The position numbers and the translations under genes are program-made. Positions 24,317-32,882 of a DNA stretch of 64,000 nt are shown here, piece by piece. The notes below the pieces were generated by a model. It was not told the origin of the DNA and made no database searches. It saw nothing but the letters and a program-made list of their open reading frames with translations. Source of the DNA: Bosea vestrisii (GTDB lineage Bacteria > Pseudomonadota > Alphaproteobacteria > Rhizobiales > Beijerinckiaceae); NCBI RefSeq assembly GCF_030144325.1, contig NZ_CP126307.1, positions 310,001-374,000 on the forward strand. The letters are read 5' to 3'. The number at the start of each line of letters is the position of its first letter. Within the stretch, counting starts at the first letter, position 1.

Positions 24317-25383
24317 TCGAATCAAGCAACGACCCCGACCGCCTGCCGAACGCGCCGCATCCGCGCGAGACGCTGGCGCTCATCGGCCACCACCGCCAGG
24401 AAAAGGCTTTCCTGACGGCGCTGCGCTCCGGCCGCATGCACCATGGCTGGCTGCTCGGCGGCCCGGAAGGCGTCGGCAAGGCGAGCTTCGCCTATCGCGC
24501 CGCCCGCTTCATGCTCGGCGAAGGCGATCCCGTGCGTCGCGCGGAAGCTGCCCGTGACCTCGCAATGCCGGAAACGGACAGCGCCACCCGCAAGATCGTG
24601 GCGCAGTCCCATCCGGACCTGCATCTCCTGCGCCGCATTGCCAAGCCCGACGGCAAGAGCTTCACTAGCAATATCCCGGTCGACCTGGTGCGCCGGATCA
24701 TCGACCGCTTCGGTTCCAGCGCAGGCGAGGGCGGCTGGCGCGTGGCAATCGTCGATTCAGCCGAGGACCTCGACCGGCCGGGCGCCAACGCCCTGCTGAA
24801 GCTGCTCGAGGAGCCGCCGCCGCGCTGCCTCTTCCTGATCGTCACCCATGCGCCCGGCCGCGTGCTGCCGACGATCCGCTCGCGCTGCCGGTTGCTCGCC
24901 TTCGAGCCGCTGGGGGAAAGCGACGTTGCGCAGGCAGGCGAAATCGCGCTCACGCGCATGCGTCTGCCTTACGACGTCTCGGCGCTCGAGCGGGCCGCAT
25001 CCTTGTCCGAAGGCTCGGTCAAGCGGGCGCTGACCTATGTCGATCCGGAGACGCTGGCGCTGGTCGAGGCGGTGAGGGCGCGGCTCGATGCATTGCCTTC
25101 GATCGACCTCACGGCGCTGCTGGCGCTGGGCGAGGATGTCGCGGGCAGGGCGGGCGAAGCCGATTTCGCCGTCATGATCGAGACGGTGCAGGGCTGGCTC
25201 GGCGCCCATCTGCATGCGCATGCCGGCGCCGGCCCGGCCCGGCTTGCGCCTCTCGCGGAGGTGTGGGAGAGACTTGCACGCGCCGCGAACGAGGTCGAAA
25301 CCTACAATCTCGATCGCCGCCCCCTCGTCATGTCGCTGTTTCACGATCTGTCGGAGGCGGTTTCCCGTTCGCGCGCGGCCTGA
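24313..25383 (+). CDS. holB: DNA polymerase III subunit delta'
   Basis: Clamp-loader subunit. The ATG at 24313 overlaps the tmk stop by four bases. The AAA+ fold is visible: Walker-like GGPEGVGKASF near residue 51, VDSAEDLDRPGANALLKLLEEPPP (sensor-type helix with the ALLKLLEEPP hallmark) and TIRSRCRLLAF (arginine region). The C-terminal domain is helical. 356 residues. In the complete holoenzyme it holds the tau/gamma and delta subunits for loading the beta clamp. It is followed 24 bases later by metG, continuing the operon. Confidence 0.93.
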   Translation: MIESSNDPDRLPNAPHPRETLALIGHHRQEKAFLTALRSGRMHHGWLLGGPEGVGKASFAYRAARFMLGEGDPVRRAEAARDLAMPETDSATRKIVAQSHPDLHLLRRIAKPDGKSFTSNIPVDLVRRIIDRFGSSAGEGGWRVAIVDSAEDLDRPGANALLKLLEEPPPRCLFLIVTHAPGRVLPTIRSRCRLLAFEPLGESDVAQAGEIALTRMRLPYDVSALERAASLSEGSVKRALTYVDPETLALVEAVRARLDALPSIDLTALLALGEDVAGRAGEADFAVMIETVQGWLGAHLHAHAGAGPARLAPLAEVWERLARAANEVETYNLDRRPLVMSLFHDLSEAVSRSRAA

Positions 25384-25407
25384 CAACGACACGAAACCGG
25401 ACAGACC

Positions 25408-26967
25408 ATGGCCTCGGCCCCGAAGTTCTATCTGACGACCGCGATCCACTACACCAACGGCCCGCCGCATATCGGCCACGCCTATGAGATGGTGTCGGCG
25501 GACGCGATCGCCCGCTTCAAGCGCCTCGACGGCTACGACGTCTTCGCCATGACCGGCACCGATGAGCACGGCCAGAAGGTGCAGCGCACCGCCGCGCAGA
25601 ACGGGGTCTCGCCGAAGGACTTCGTCGATGGGATCGCCGTGCGCTTCGAGGAGATGGAGCAGCGGCTCGGCTGTTCGTTCGACCGCTTCATCCGCACCAC
25701 CGACGCCGACCATCTGCCGTCGACGCAGGAACTCTGGCGCCGGATGGAGGCCAGTGGCGACATCTACCTCGCCAAATATTCCGGCTGGTACTCGGTCCGG
25801 GACGAGGCCTTCTACGGCGAGGAGGAAACGACCCTCCAGCCCGACGGCACGCGCCTCGGCGGGCAGGGCACGCCGGTCGAATGGGTCGAGGAGGAGAGCT
25901 ATTTCTTCCGCCTGAAGTCCTACCAGGACAAGCTGCTCGCGCTCTATCGCGACGTGCCGGACTTCGTCTCGCCGGAGACGCGCCGCAACGAGATCGTCTC
26001 CTTCGTCCAGGGCGGGCTCGAGGATCTTTCGATCAGCCGCACCACCTTCGACTGGGGGCTGCCGGTCCCGGGCGATCCGAAGCATGTGATGTATGTCTGG
26101 GTCGACGCGCTCAACAACTACGTCACCGGCTGCGGCTTCCCGGACGAGAGCGATCCGCGCTGGCACTACTGGCCGGCCGATGTCCACATCATCGGCAAGG
26201 ACATCGTGCGCTTCCACACGGTCTACTGGCCGGCCTTCCTGATGTCGGCGGGACTGCCGTTGCCGAAGCGCGTCTTCGGCCACGGCTTCCTGCTGAACAA
26301 GGGCGCCAAGATGTCGAAGTCGGTCGGCAACGTCGTCGACCCGTTCGCGCTCGCCGACGCCTATGGCGTCGACCAGTTGCGCTATTTCTTCCTGCGCGAG
26401 GTCTCCTTCGGCCAGGACGGCAATTACAGCCACGAGGCGATCGTCGGGCGCATCAACGCCGACCTTGCCAATGATCTCGGCAATCTGGCGCAGCGATCGC
26501 TGTCGATGATCGCCAAGAACTGCGAGGGCAGGGTGCCGCCGGCCGGCACGCTGACGGAAGGCGATCGCGCCATGCTGGCCCAGGCCGACGGGCTGCTCGC
26601 GAAGACGCGCGCCGCCATGCAGGATTTCGCCCTGCATGTCGTGCTCGCCGACATCTGGGCCGTGGTCGCCGAGGCCAATCGCTATTTCGCCAACAACGAG
26701 CCGTGGAAGCTCTCCAAGAGCGACCCGGCCCGGCGCGATACGGTGCTCTACGTCACGATCGAGGCGATCCGGCAGGTTGCGATCCTGGTCCAGCCGGTGA
26801 TGCCTGAGGCCATGGCGAAGCTGCTCGACCTGCTGGCGGTTCCCGCGGAGGCGCGCAATTTCGCGTCGCTCGGCGAGGCCGGCCGCCTGACCTCGGATAC
26901 GGCGCTGCCGGCGCCGAGCGCGGTCTTCCCGCGCTATGTCGAGCCTGAAGGCGGCGAGGCGGCCTGA
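25408..26967 (+). CDS. metG: methionyl-tRNA synthetase
   Basis: Charges tRNA-Met with methionine. Class I signature sequences are present: HIGHAYE near residue 18 and KMSKSVGN near residue 302. The fold continues with an anticodon-binding helical domain and no C-terminal tRNA-binding extension, giving 519 residues, the usual length of the alphaproteobacterial form. I see no CxxC zinc knuckle in the connective region (FYGEEETTL). Its stop shares one base with the tatD start (TGATG). Start ATG sits shortly after GGACAGACC, a weak ribosome-binding site. Confidence 0.96.
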   Translation: MASAPKFYLTTAIHYTNGPPHIGHAYEMVSADAIARFKRLDGYDVFAMTGTDEHGQKVQRTAAQNGVSPKDFVDGIAVRFEEMEQRLGCSFDRFIRTTDADHLPSTQELWRRMEASGDIYLAKYSGWYSVRDEAFYGEEETTLQPDGTRLGGQGTPVEWVEEESYFFRLKSYQDKLLALYRDVPDFVSPETRRNEIVSFVQGGLEDLSISRTTFDWGLPVPGDPKHVMYVWVDALNNYVTGCGFPDESDPRWHYWPADVHIIGKDIVRFHTVYWPAFLMSAGLPLPKRVFGHGFLLNKGAKMSKSVGNVVDPFALADAYGVDQLRYFFLREVSFGQDGNYSHEAIVGRINADLANDLGNLAQRSLSMIAKNCEGRVPPAGTLTEGDRAMLAQADGLLAKTRAAMQDFALHVVLADIWAVVAEANRYFANNEPWKLSKSDPARRDTVLYVTIEAIRQVAILVQPVMPEAMAKLLDLLAVPAEARNFASLGEAGRLTSDTALPAPSAVFPRYVEPEGGEAA

Positions 26968-27767
26968 TGCTGATCGACACCCATTGCCATCTCGATTTCC
27001 CGGATTTCGCCGAGGATATCGGATCTTACATTGCCCGCGCCGAAGCGGCTGGCGTCGGCCGGATGGTGACGATCTCGACCCGCGTCGCGCGCTTTGCGAC
27101 CTATGCGACGCTGGCCGAGCGTTTCCCCTCGGTCTGGTGCACGGTCGGCACGCATCCGCATGGCGCCCATGAGGAACTCGACGTCACGGTCGAGCGACTG
27201 ATCGAGCTGTCGCGCCATCCGCGCTGCGTTGCCATCGGCGAAGCCGGGCTCGACTATCACTACGACAAGAGCCCACGCGCGGCGCAGGAGCAGGGCTTGC
27301 GCACGCACATCGCCGCGGCACGTGAGACGCAGCTGCCACTGGTGATCCATTCGCGTGAGGCTGACGAGGACATGGCGTCGATCCTGCGGGAAGAAATGGG
27401 GAAGGGCGCCTTCCCTGCCATCCTGCACTGCTTCACCGCCGGTGAAATGCTCGCCCGTACCGGTGTCGAACTCGGCTGCTACATCTCCTTCTCGGGCATC
27501 CTGACCTTCAAGACCTCCGAGGCGCTGCGCGCGATCGCCCGCGACATCCCGCTGGAGCATCTGTTGGTCGAGACCGACGCGCCCTATCTTGCCCCGACAC
27601 CGTATCGCGGCAAGCGCAACGAACCGTCCTATGTTGTTGAAACCGCGAAGGTTCTTGCCGATGTCAAAGGCGTGTCCTTCGACGAGATCGCGCGGATCAC
27701 GACGGAAAACGCCCGGCGTTGCTACTGGAAGATGGATCACGCTGCGCCCGTGGCGCAGGTCGCCTGA
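26967..27767 (+). CDS. tatD: TatD family metal-dependent hydrolase
   Basis: A 266-residue TIM-barrel deoxyribonuclease-like protein of the TatD/YcfH family. Metal ligands: the N-terminal DTHCHLDFP, GEAGLDYHYDKS, PLVIHSREAD, HCFTAG and the final ETDAPYLAP. The family contributes to DNA repair or D-aminoacyl-tRNA clean-up, but the role here is not established. Genetic order metG-tatD-metallo-hydrolase is conserved widely in alphaproteobacteria. One base of overlap with metG indicates coupling. Confidence 0.93.
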   Translation: MLIDTHCHLDFPDFAEDIGSYIARAEAAGVGRMVTISTRVARFATYATLAERFPSVWCTVGTHPHGAHEELDVTVERLIELSRHPRCVAIGEAGLDYHYDKSPRAAQEQGLRTHIAAARETQLPLVIHSREADEDMASILREEMGKGAFPAILHCFTAGEMLARTGVELGCYISFSGILTFKTSEALRAIARDIPLEHLLVETDAPYLAPTPYRGKRNEPSYVVETAKVLADVKGVSFDEIARITTENARRCYWKMDHAAPVAQVA

Positions 27768-27782
27768 GGCTTGCGCCGCCGC

Positions 27783-28580
27783 ATGAGCCTGACCGTCACC
27801 ATCCTCGGCTGCGGCTCATCCGGCGGCGTGCCGCGGCCGGGCTCCGGCTGGGGCGCCTGCGATCCGAACAATCCCAAGAACCGGCGCCGCCGCTGCTCGC
27901 TTCTGGTCGAGCGTCGCGGCCCCGGCGGCACAACCAGCGTTTTGATCGACACCACGCCGGATTTGCGCGAGCAATTGCTGTCGGCCGACATCACTCGGCT
28001 CGATGCGACATTGTTCAGCCACGACCATGCCGACCATACCCACGGCATCGACGATCTGCGCGCACTCGTCCTGCACATGCGCAAGCGCATTCCGGTCCAT
28101 GCCGACGCGGTGACCGGAGCAACGCTGCGAGAGCGCTTCGCCTATTTGTTCGAGACGCCGCCCGGCAGCCTCTATCCGCCGATCCTCGATCTTGCGCCGC
28201 TCGCGGCCGGCGAGCCGCTGGCGATCGATGGCCCCGGCGGCGCGATCGAGACGCTGCCGTTCCGGCTCGAGCATGGCCCGAACTATGACGCGCTCGGCTT
28301 CCGCTTTGGCGGGCTCGGCTATGCGCCGGATGTCAGCGCGATCCCGCCGGAAACGATGGCGGCGATGAGCGGGCTCGACGTGCTGATCCTCGACGCGCTG
28401 CGCGAGGCGCCGCATCCGAGCCACTTCAATCTGGAGCAGTCGCTGGAGGCGATCGCGCAGCTGAAGCCGCGCCGCGCGATTCTGACGAATCTCCATGTCG
28501 ATCTCGATTATGCCAGCCTGTCCAAGCGCTTGCCGGGCAACATTGAACCGGCCTTTGACGGCATGATGATCGACATCTAA
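27783..28580 (+). CDS. MBL-fold metallo-hydrolase (PhnP-like)
   Basis: A 265-residue metallo-beta-lactamase-fold enzyme. The N-terminal LGCGSSGGVPRPG and WGACDPNNPKNRRRRCS are typical of the PhnP-like group, and SHDHADHTHGIDDLR carries the zinc-binding HxHxDH motif. Further ligands are likely in LILDALREAPHPSHF and NLHVDLDY. PhnP is a phosphodiesterase of phosphonate breakdown, but no other phn genes are near, so a different substrate is likely. The ATG at 27783 is chosen over a TTG at 27771. Lies 15 bases after tatD in the same operon. Confidence 0.85.
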   Translation: MSLTVTILGCGSSGGVPRPGSGWGACDPNNPKNRRRRCSLLVERRGPGGTTSVLIDTTPDLREQLLSADITRLDATLFSHDHADHTHGIDDLRALVLHMRKRIPVHADAVTGATLRERFAYLFETPPGSLYPPILDLAPLAAGEPLAIDGPGGAIETLPFRLEHGPNYDALGFRFGGLGYAPDVSAIPPETMAAMSGLDVLILDALREAPHPSHFNLEQSLEAIAQLKPRRAILTNLHVDLDYASLSKRLPGNIEPAFDGMMIDI

Positions 28581-28896
28581 GCGCCGATCACGCCCATACG
28601 ACATTATCCGGGCATCAATTTAAGTTCCATAATATGTCTTATGCGAATCAAACCTGCCTCGGTTTCGCGAGCTTCCCTGGCACCGGCTGATTGACCGGCC
28701 TCCTCGGCTCCGACGAAGCTCTTCGACATTCTCGTGGCGATCTCGGCGCAGCTGGACCGCAGCCTTGCTACCCTGCTTTCGTCGGGTTGCCATTTCGATA
28801 TGGCGATGCGCTAATCGCCGCAACGCTCGGCAATCGCACGAGGCGCAAGCGCAAGGGCCTTGAAGAGCCCGGGAAATCTCAAGGGAGGTCTGTTCG
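28581..28896. other. non-coding region with dyad, upstream of Bug receptor
   Basis: 316 bases between the metG-tatD operon and a receptor gene. It holds the inverted repeat at 28625-28647 and the ribosome-binding site for the next gene (AAGGGAGG). No gene is visible. Confidence 0.5.
28625..28647. promoter_or_regulatory. imperfect dyad, possible operator
   Basis: TTCCATAA at 28625-28632 and TTATGCGAA at 28639-28647 form an inverted repeat apart from one inserted base. Its AT-rich centre and the position 250 bases upstream of a solute receptor suggest a regulator binding site, such as GntR- or IclR-type. No regulator gene is adjacent. Confidence 0.3.
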
Positions 28897-29877
28897 ATGT
28901 TGAAGTCCGGCTGGCTCGGCGCGCTTGCGCTCGCCACCTTTGCTCAGCTTGTCCCGGCTGCCCCGGCGACGGCTCAATCCTGGCCGCAGAAGCCGGTCAG
29001 CTTCATCGTGCCGTTCCCGGCTGGTGGTGGCACCGACGCCTTCGCCCGCCCGCTCGCTGCCCAGCTCGAACAGCAACTGGGCCAGCGCATCCTGATCGAC
29101 AATCGCGGCGGTGCCGGCGGCACGGTCGGCGCGTCGGCGGCCTCGAAGGCTGCGCCCGACGGCTACACCTTCTTCATCGGCGCCGCGCACCACGCCATCG
29201 CGCCGGCGCTTTATCCCAAGCTCGACTACAATATCCAGACCGACTTCATCCCAATCGGGGTGATCGCTCAGCCGCCGCAGGTCGTGGTCGTCCACCCGGG
29301 CAAGGTCCAGGCCAAGACGCTGGCCGACCTGATCAACTACGCCAAGAAGAACCCCGACAAGCTGAACTACGGCTCGGCCGGCAACGGCACCACCCACCAC
29401 CTCGCCGGCGAGCTGTTCAAGCTCACCACCAAGGTGAACCTGACGCATGTCCCCTATCGCGGCGCCGGCCCGCTGATGCAGGATCTCGTCGCCGGGCAGG
29501 TCGACCTCGCCTTCGACGGTCTTGGCTCGTCCGCCGCGCAGATCTCCAGCGGCACGCTGCGGGCGCTCGCCGTCGCTGCGCCGAAGCGCGCCAGCGCGTT
29601 CCCGGACGTGCCGACCACCGCCGAAGCGGGCGTGCCGGGCTACGAGGTCTCGACCTGGTACGCGATGTGGGCGCCGAAGAACACGCCGCCCGAGATCGTC
29701 GCCAGGATGACGGCCGAACTGCAAAAGGCGCTGGCGACACCGATGGTGACGGAAGCCTGGAAGAGAAACGGCTCGGAGATTCCGAACCTTTACGGACCGG
29801 CCTTCGGCGACTTCGTCAAGTTGGAGGTGGCGCGCTGGGGCAAGGTCGTGGCCGAGGCCAACGTCAAGCCCGACTGA
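28897..29877 (+). CDS. Bug/TctC-family tripartite tricarboxylate receptor
   Basis: Periplasmic solute-binding protein of the Bug (TctC) family, 326 residues. A cleavable signal peptide (LGALALATFAQLVPAAPATAQS) is followed by SFIVPFPAGGGTDAFARPLA, the family's first ligand loop, and later VPYRGAGPLMQDLVAGQVDLAFD, the second. These proteins capture carboxylates and hand them to TctAB-type permeases; no permease genes are adjacent, so the receptor is an orphan, as is common. AAGGGAGG precedes the ATG by seven bases. Ligand unknown. Confidence 0.92.
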   Translation: MLKSGWLGALALATFAQLVPAAPATAQSWPQKPVSFIVPFPAGGGTDAFARPLAAQLEQQLGQRILIDNRGGAGGTVGASAASKAAPDGYTFFIGAAHHAIAPALYPKLDYNIQTDFIPIGVIAQPPQVVVVHPGKVQAKTLADLINYAKKNPDKLNYGSAGNGTTHHLAGELFKLTTKVNLTHVPYRGAGPLMQDLVAGQVDLAFDGLGSSAAQISSGTLRALAVAAPKRASAFPDVPTTAEAGVPGYEVSTWYAMWAPKNTPPEIVARMTAELQKALATPMVTEAWKRNGSEIPNLYGPAFGDFVKLEVARWGKVVAEANVKPD

Positions 29878-29889
29878 ACGAACGGGTGG

Positions 29890-30441
29890 TCACGCGCCCT
29901 CGCCCGCGCCGTCGATCACGGTGCGGGCGATCGTCAGGCTGAAGCCGGCGCGCGCCAGCGTCGCGATATGGTTCTGGCGTTGCGCGGCCCGGTCGCCGCG
30001 GCTCCATGGTCCCAGGCGCTTGCGCCGGGCAGCGACTTGCGCCGCCGCCAGCTCGACGTCCTCGTCCACGACGACCGTCTCGGCGACGAGCTCGCGCCCG
30101 ACGCCCTTGGCGGCAAGCCCAGCCGCGACGGCACGCGCCGAGCGCCCCTTGCGACGCAGGCTCTGCGCCCTCGCCTCCGCGAATCGGCGGTCGTCAACGA
30201 GGCCGGAGGCGACGCAAGCACCGACGATCTCGTCCACCGCCGCCGAGAACTCCCGCGGATCGAGATCATGATGCCGGCAGCTTCGGTCGATCTTGCGCTG
30301 CAGGACGCGGCGCAATTGCGCCTCAGGCACCGAATAGCGTTCAAGATAGTAGAGAGCGGCGCGCCTCAGATAGGCCGCATCGACCCGCCTTGGCGCCGGC
30401 CGCCCCGCCTGTGGTGGCTCCCCATCCCGCTTCCAAGCCAC
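29890..30441 (-). CDS. recX: RecX family regulatory protein
   Basis: A 183-residue basic helical protein matching the RecX three-helix repeat structure: AALYYLERYSVPEAQLRRVLQRKI, IVGACVASGLVDDRRFAEARAQSLRRKGRS, and a final KRLG... FSLTIARTVI. RecX binds RecA filaments and limits recombination. The gene starts with GTG, one base after the arfB stop. recA is not near, so this may be a stand-alone RecX. It is convergent with the receptor gene. Confidence 0.82.
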   Translation of the reverse strand: MAWKRDGEPPQAGRPAPRRVDAAYLRRAALYYLERYSVPEAQLRRVLQRKIDRSCRHHDLDPREFSAAVDEIVGACVASGLVDDRRFAEARAQSLRRKGRSARAVAAGLAAKGVGRELVAETVVVDEDVELAAAQVAARRKRLGPWSRGDRAAQRQNHIATLARAGFSLTIARTVIDGAGEGA

Positions 30442-30442
30442 G

Positions 30443-30862
30443 CTAATCGAAACTCGGCTTGCCTCGGCCCGACTTGACCGAGGAGCGCCGCTCCTTCGAG
30501 GCCAGGCGCCGCTCCTTCGAGGCCTTGGTCGGCTTGGTCACCCTGCGCACCTTGGGCCGCACCTCGGCCTTTCGGATCATGTCCAGCAGCCGCGCCAGTG
30601 CTTCCTCGCGGTTGCGGCTCTGGCTGCGATGCTCCTGTGCCGAGATGACGATGACGCCATCCTGCGTCAGCCGGCTACCGGCGAGTTTCATCAGGCGAAT
30701 CGCAACGTCGTTCGGCAGCGACGCCGAGCGGCGGACATCGAATCGGAGCTCGACCGCGCTCGACACCTTGTTGACGTTCTGCCCGCCCGGCCCCGAGGCG
30801 CGCACGAAGCTCTCCTCGATCTCGCTTTCGTCGATCGCAATGGACGGGGTCACTTGAATCAT
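30443..30862 (-). CDS. arfB: alternative ribosome-rescue factor ArfB
   Basis: A 139-residue peptidyl-tRNA hydrolase that rescues stalled ribosomes. The GGQ catalytic motif is present in RASGPGGQNVNKVSSAVELR, and the protein ends in the long basic tail (KASKERRLASKERRSSVKSGRGK) that enters the empty mRNA channel. The N-terminus SIAIDESEIEESFVR is family-typical. Full length and intact. It shares an operon with recX and is divergent from mazG with only 37 bases between starts. Confidence 0.93.
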   Translation of the reverse strand: MIQVTPSIAIDESEIEESFVRASGPGGQNVNKVSSAVELRFDVRRSASLPNDVAIRLMKLAGSRLTQDGVIVISAQEHRSQSRNREEALARLLDMIRKAEVRPKVRRVTKPTKASKERRLASKERRSSVKSGRGKPSFD

Positions 30863-30899
30863 GGGAGGAGGCTAGCCCAACCCGAAGAGAATTGCAGCG

Positions 30900-31736
30900 A
30901 TGAAGCCTTCGCGTGACATTGCCGGACTGCTTGAGATCATGGCGGCCCTGCGCACCCCCGGCACGGGCTGCCCCTGGGATCTCGAGCAGGACTTCGCCTC
31001 GATCGCGCCCTACACCATCGAAGAAGCCTATGAGGTCGCCGACGCGATCGCGCGGGGCGATCTGGTCGACCTCAAGGACGAGCTCGGCGATCTCCTGCTG
31101 CAGGTCGTTTTCCACACCCGCATGGCGCAGGAGCAGGGCTCCTTTGCTTTCCCCGACGTGGTCGAGGCAATCACCACCAAGCTGATTCGCCGGCATCCGC
31201 ATGTCTTCGGCGAGGCCCGCGATCTGTCACCCGCCGAGGTCAAGGCCCTGTGGGGACAGATCAAGGCACAGGAAAAGGCGGACAAGGCCCGCGCGAGGGC
31301 CGCCGCCGGCCTGCCGGAGCAGGCGGGCGCCAAGGGCGTGCTCACCGGCGTTCCGACCACCCTGCCCTCGCTCACCCGCGCCTGGAAGCTCCAGGCCAAG
31401 GCCTCGACCGTCGGCTTCGACTGGAACGATGCCCGGCTGGTGCTGGACAAAATCCGCGAGGAGACCGCCGAGGTCGACGAGGCGCTCGCCAGTGGCGACA
31501 AGGCTGCGATCAAGGAGGAGATCGGCGATCTGCTCTTCGTGATCGCCAACCTCGCCCGCCATGTCGACGCCGATCCGGAGGCTTGCCTCACCGCGGCCAA
31601 CGCCAAGTTCGAGCGACGCTTCGCCGGCATCGAGGCAGCGCTGGATGGCCAGGGGCGCGAGCCGCAGCAGGCCTCGCTCGAGGAGCTGGAGGCGCTCTGG
31701 CAGCAGGTCAAACGCGCCGAACGCTCTGCCTCGTGA
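30900..31736 (+). CDS. mazG: nucleoside triphosphate pyrophosphohydrolase MazG
   Basis: Hydrolyses NTPs and dNTPs to monophosphates, a house-cleaning and stress-related activity. Two MazG domains: the first with GCPWDLEQDF, YTIEEAYEVADAI and DELGDLLLQVVFH, the second with VGFDWNDA, REETAEVDEAL and KEEIGDLLFVIANLARH. The E-x-x-E and E-x-x-D metal motifs are present in both. 278 residues. The start ATG is eight bases after GAAGAG, a weak ribosome-binding site. Divergent from arfB, convergent with the IalB-family gene. Confidence 0.94.
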   Translation: MKPSRDIAGLLEIMAALRTPGTGCPWDLEQDFASIAPYTIEEAYEVADAIARGDLVDLKDELGDLLLQVVFHTRMAQEQGSFAFPDVVEAITTKLIRRHPHVFGEARDLSPAEVKALWGQIKAQEKADKARARAAAGLPEQAGAKGVLTGVPTTLPSLTRAWKLQAKASTVGFDWNDARLVLDKIREETAEVDEALASGDKAAIKEEIGDLLFVIANLARHVDADPEACLTAANAKFERRFAGIEAALDGQGREPQQASLEELEALWQQVKRAERSAS

Positions 31737-31743
31737 CCATATG

Positions 31744-31769
31744 AAAACGCCGGGCGCGAGGCCCGGCGT
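31744..31769 (-). terminator. Rho-independent terminator of the IalB-family gene
   Basis: Perfect nine-base stem ACGCCGGGC/GCCCGGCGT (31747-31755 with 31761-31769) and five-base loop; on the minus strand the stem is followed by TTTTCAT. It lies 28 bases past the stop of the minus-strand gene. Confidence 0.8.
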
Positions 31770-31796
31770 CGATAGTCGTTTCGAATGATCGGCAGA

Positions 31797-32642
31797 TCAG
31801 GGCTTCGGAGCCGGCGCAGGCGTCGCGCCCGGAAGCGGAGCAAGACCAGGGCCCGGCAGCGTTCCGGGAGCCGGCGTCGTGCCGGGCGTGGCGTCGGCCG
31901 CGCCGCCGCCAAGGCGCTTGCGCAGCTCTTCCTGACGCTTGGCGAGTTCGTCCTGCAGCGCCTTCTGCTGCTCTTCCAGCACCTTCGGATCGATCGGCGC
32001 GCCGTCGAAGCCCTTGGCGAAGTCCGAAAGCGGGATGCTGAAGGAAACCTCGCGCGCCGCCTGGTTCTGGACGCTGATGTTGAGGTTGGTGCCCTTCTTC
32101 ATCGCGTTGATGAAGTCGTCCTTGACCTGCGCCTCGGCGAAGCAGCCGTTCGGGAAGCAGATGGCATAGCGACCCGGGGTCGGCTGTGCAGTATCGACAC
32201 CGAAGCGGATGCCGGGCTGCAGCAGCAGGCCGAGCGGCATCAGGAACCGCACGATCTTGTTGGGATCGCCCTTCACGTCATAGATCGCGACGGCGAGCAC
32301 CGGCTGGCCCTGATCCGAGACGAAGTCGCGCGTGGTGTAGCAGATTTCCTTGTTGGCGGCCTGGTCCTTGCCGCAGACCTTGGTCCAGGTCGTCTGGGAA
32401 GGCTCGGGCTTGACCTGAACGACGGTCGGGCCGGTCTGCGCCGCCTGACCCTGGGCCGGCGGCTGCGCCGGAGCAGGAGCGGGCTGCGCCGGGCGGCTCG
32501 CCGGGCGCTGCGGCTGGGCCTGCTGCGCGAACGATGCGAACGGGGCAAAAGCGACGGCGGCGCCGAGCACGAGCGCGAGGCCGCGGACCGTGCTCTTCGC
32601 GGTGGCGCCCTGGCTCTGGGACAGGCGGGTCGAAGCTGACAT
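31797..32642 (-). CDS. invasion-associated locus B family protein
   Basis: A 281-residue exported protein. A signal peptide (VRGLALVLGAAVAFAPFASFAQ) is followed by a Pro/Ala/Gln-rich linker, then an IalB domain with WTKVCGKDQAANKEICYTTRDF and GRYAICFPNGCFAEAQ, holding four cysteines likely paired. It ends in a coiled segment and a Pro-rich tail. IalB aids erythrocyte invasion in Bartonella; in free-living relatives the family is envelope-associated with unclear function. The ATG at 32642 has AAGGAA seven bases upstream, better than the one at 32660. Confidence 0.88.
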   Translation of the reverse strand: MSASTRLSQSQGATAKSTVRGLALVLGAAVAFAPFASFAQQAQPQRPASRPAQPAPAPAQPPAQGQAAQTGPTVVQVKPEPSQTTWTKVCGKDQAANKEICYTTRDFVSDQGQPVLAVAIYDVKGDPNKIVRFLMPLGLLLQPGIRFGVDTAQPTPGRYAICFPNGCFAEAQVKDDFINAMKKGTNLNISVQNQAAREVSFSIPLSDFAKGFDGAPIDPKVLEEQQKALQDELAKRQEELRKRLGGGAADATPGTTPAPGTLPGPGLAPLPGATPAPAPKP

Positions 32643-32882
32643 CTGCGGTTCCTTGACCATCGAAACTTGTTCGGCTGCCGCATCCGGCGGCGTACATCAC
32701 CCAAGCGCTCAACCGACGAGGTGCTGAGCCGGTGGTGGCGTGAGCACATCAAGCGCGATTGAGGCGTTTGAATGACGCCCGGACCTGCGTTTAGCGAGTT
32801 CTCTCGCGGGTTTCCAGCCCGAAGAGGGCGGAGCGACAAGTTTGATCGCATGTTATCCTGCGTCAGGGAATCAGGTTTGAGC

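Noticed and set aside
24757..26637. Long open frame of 626 codons opposite holB and metG
   Set aside because: It is a GC-rich shadow of conserved genes, with Arg/Gln/Asp-rich low-complexity sequence and no family similarity.
28860..29942. 360-codon plus-strand frame overlapping the Bug receptor
   Set aside because: Arg/Ala/Pro-rich shadow in another frame of a confidently assigned receptor gene.
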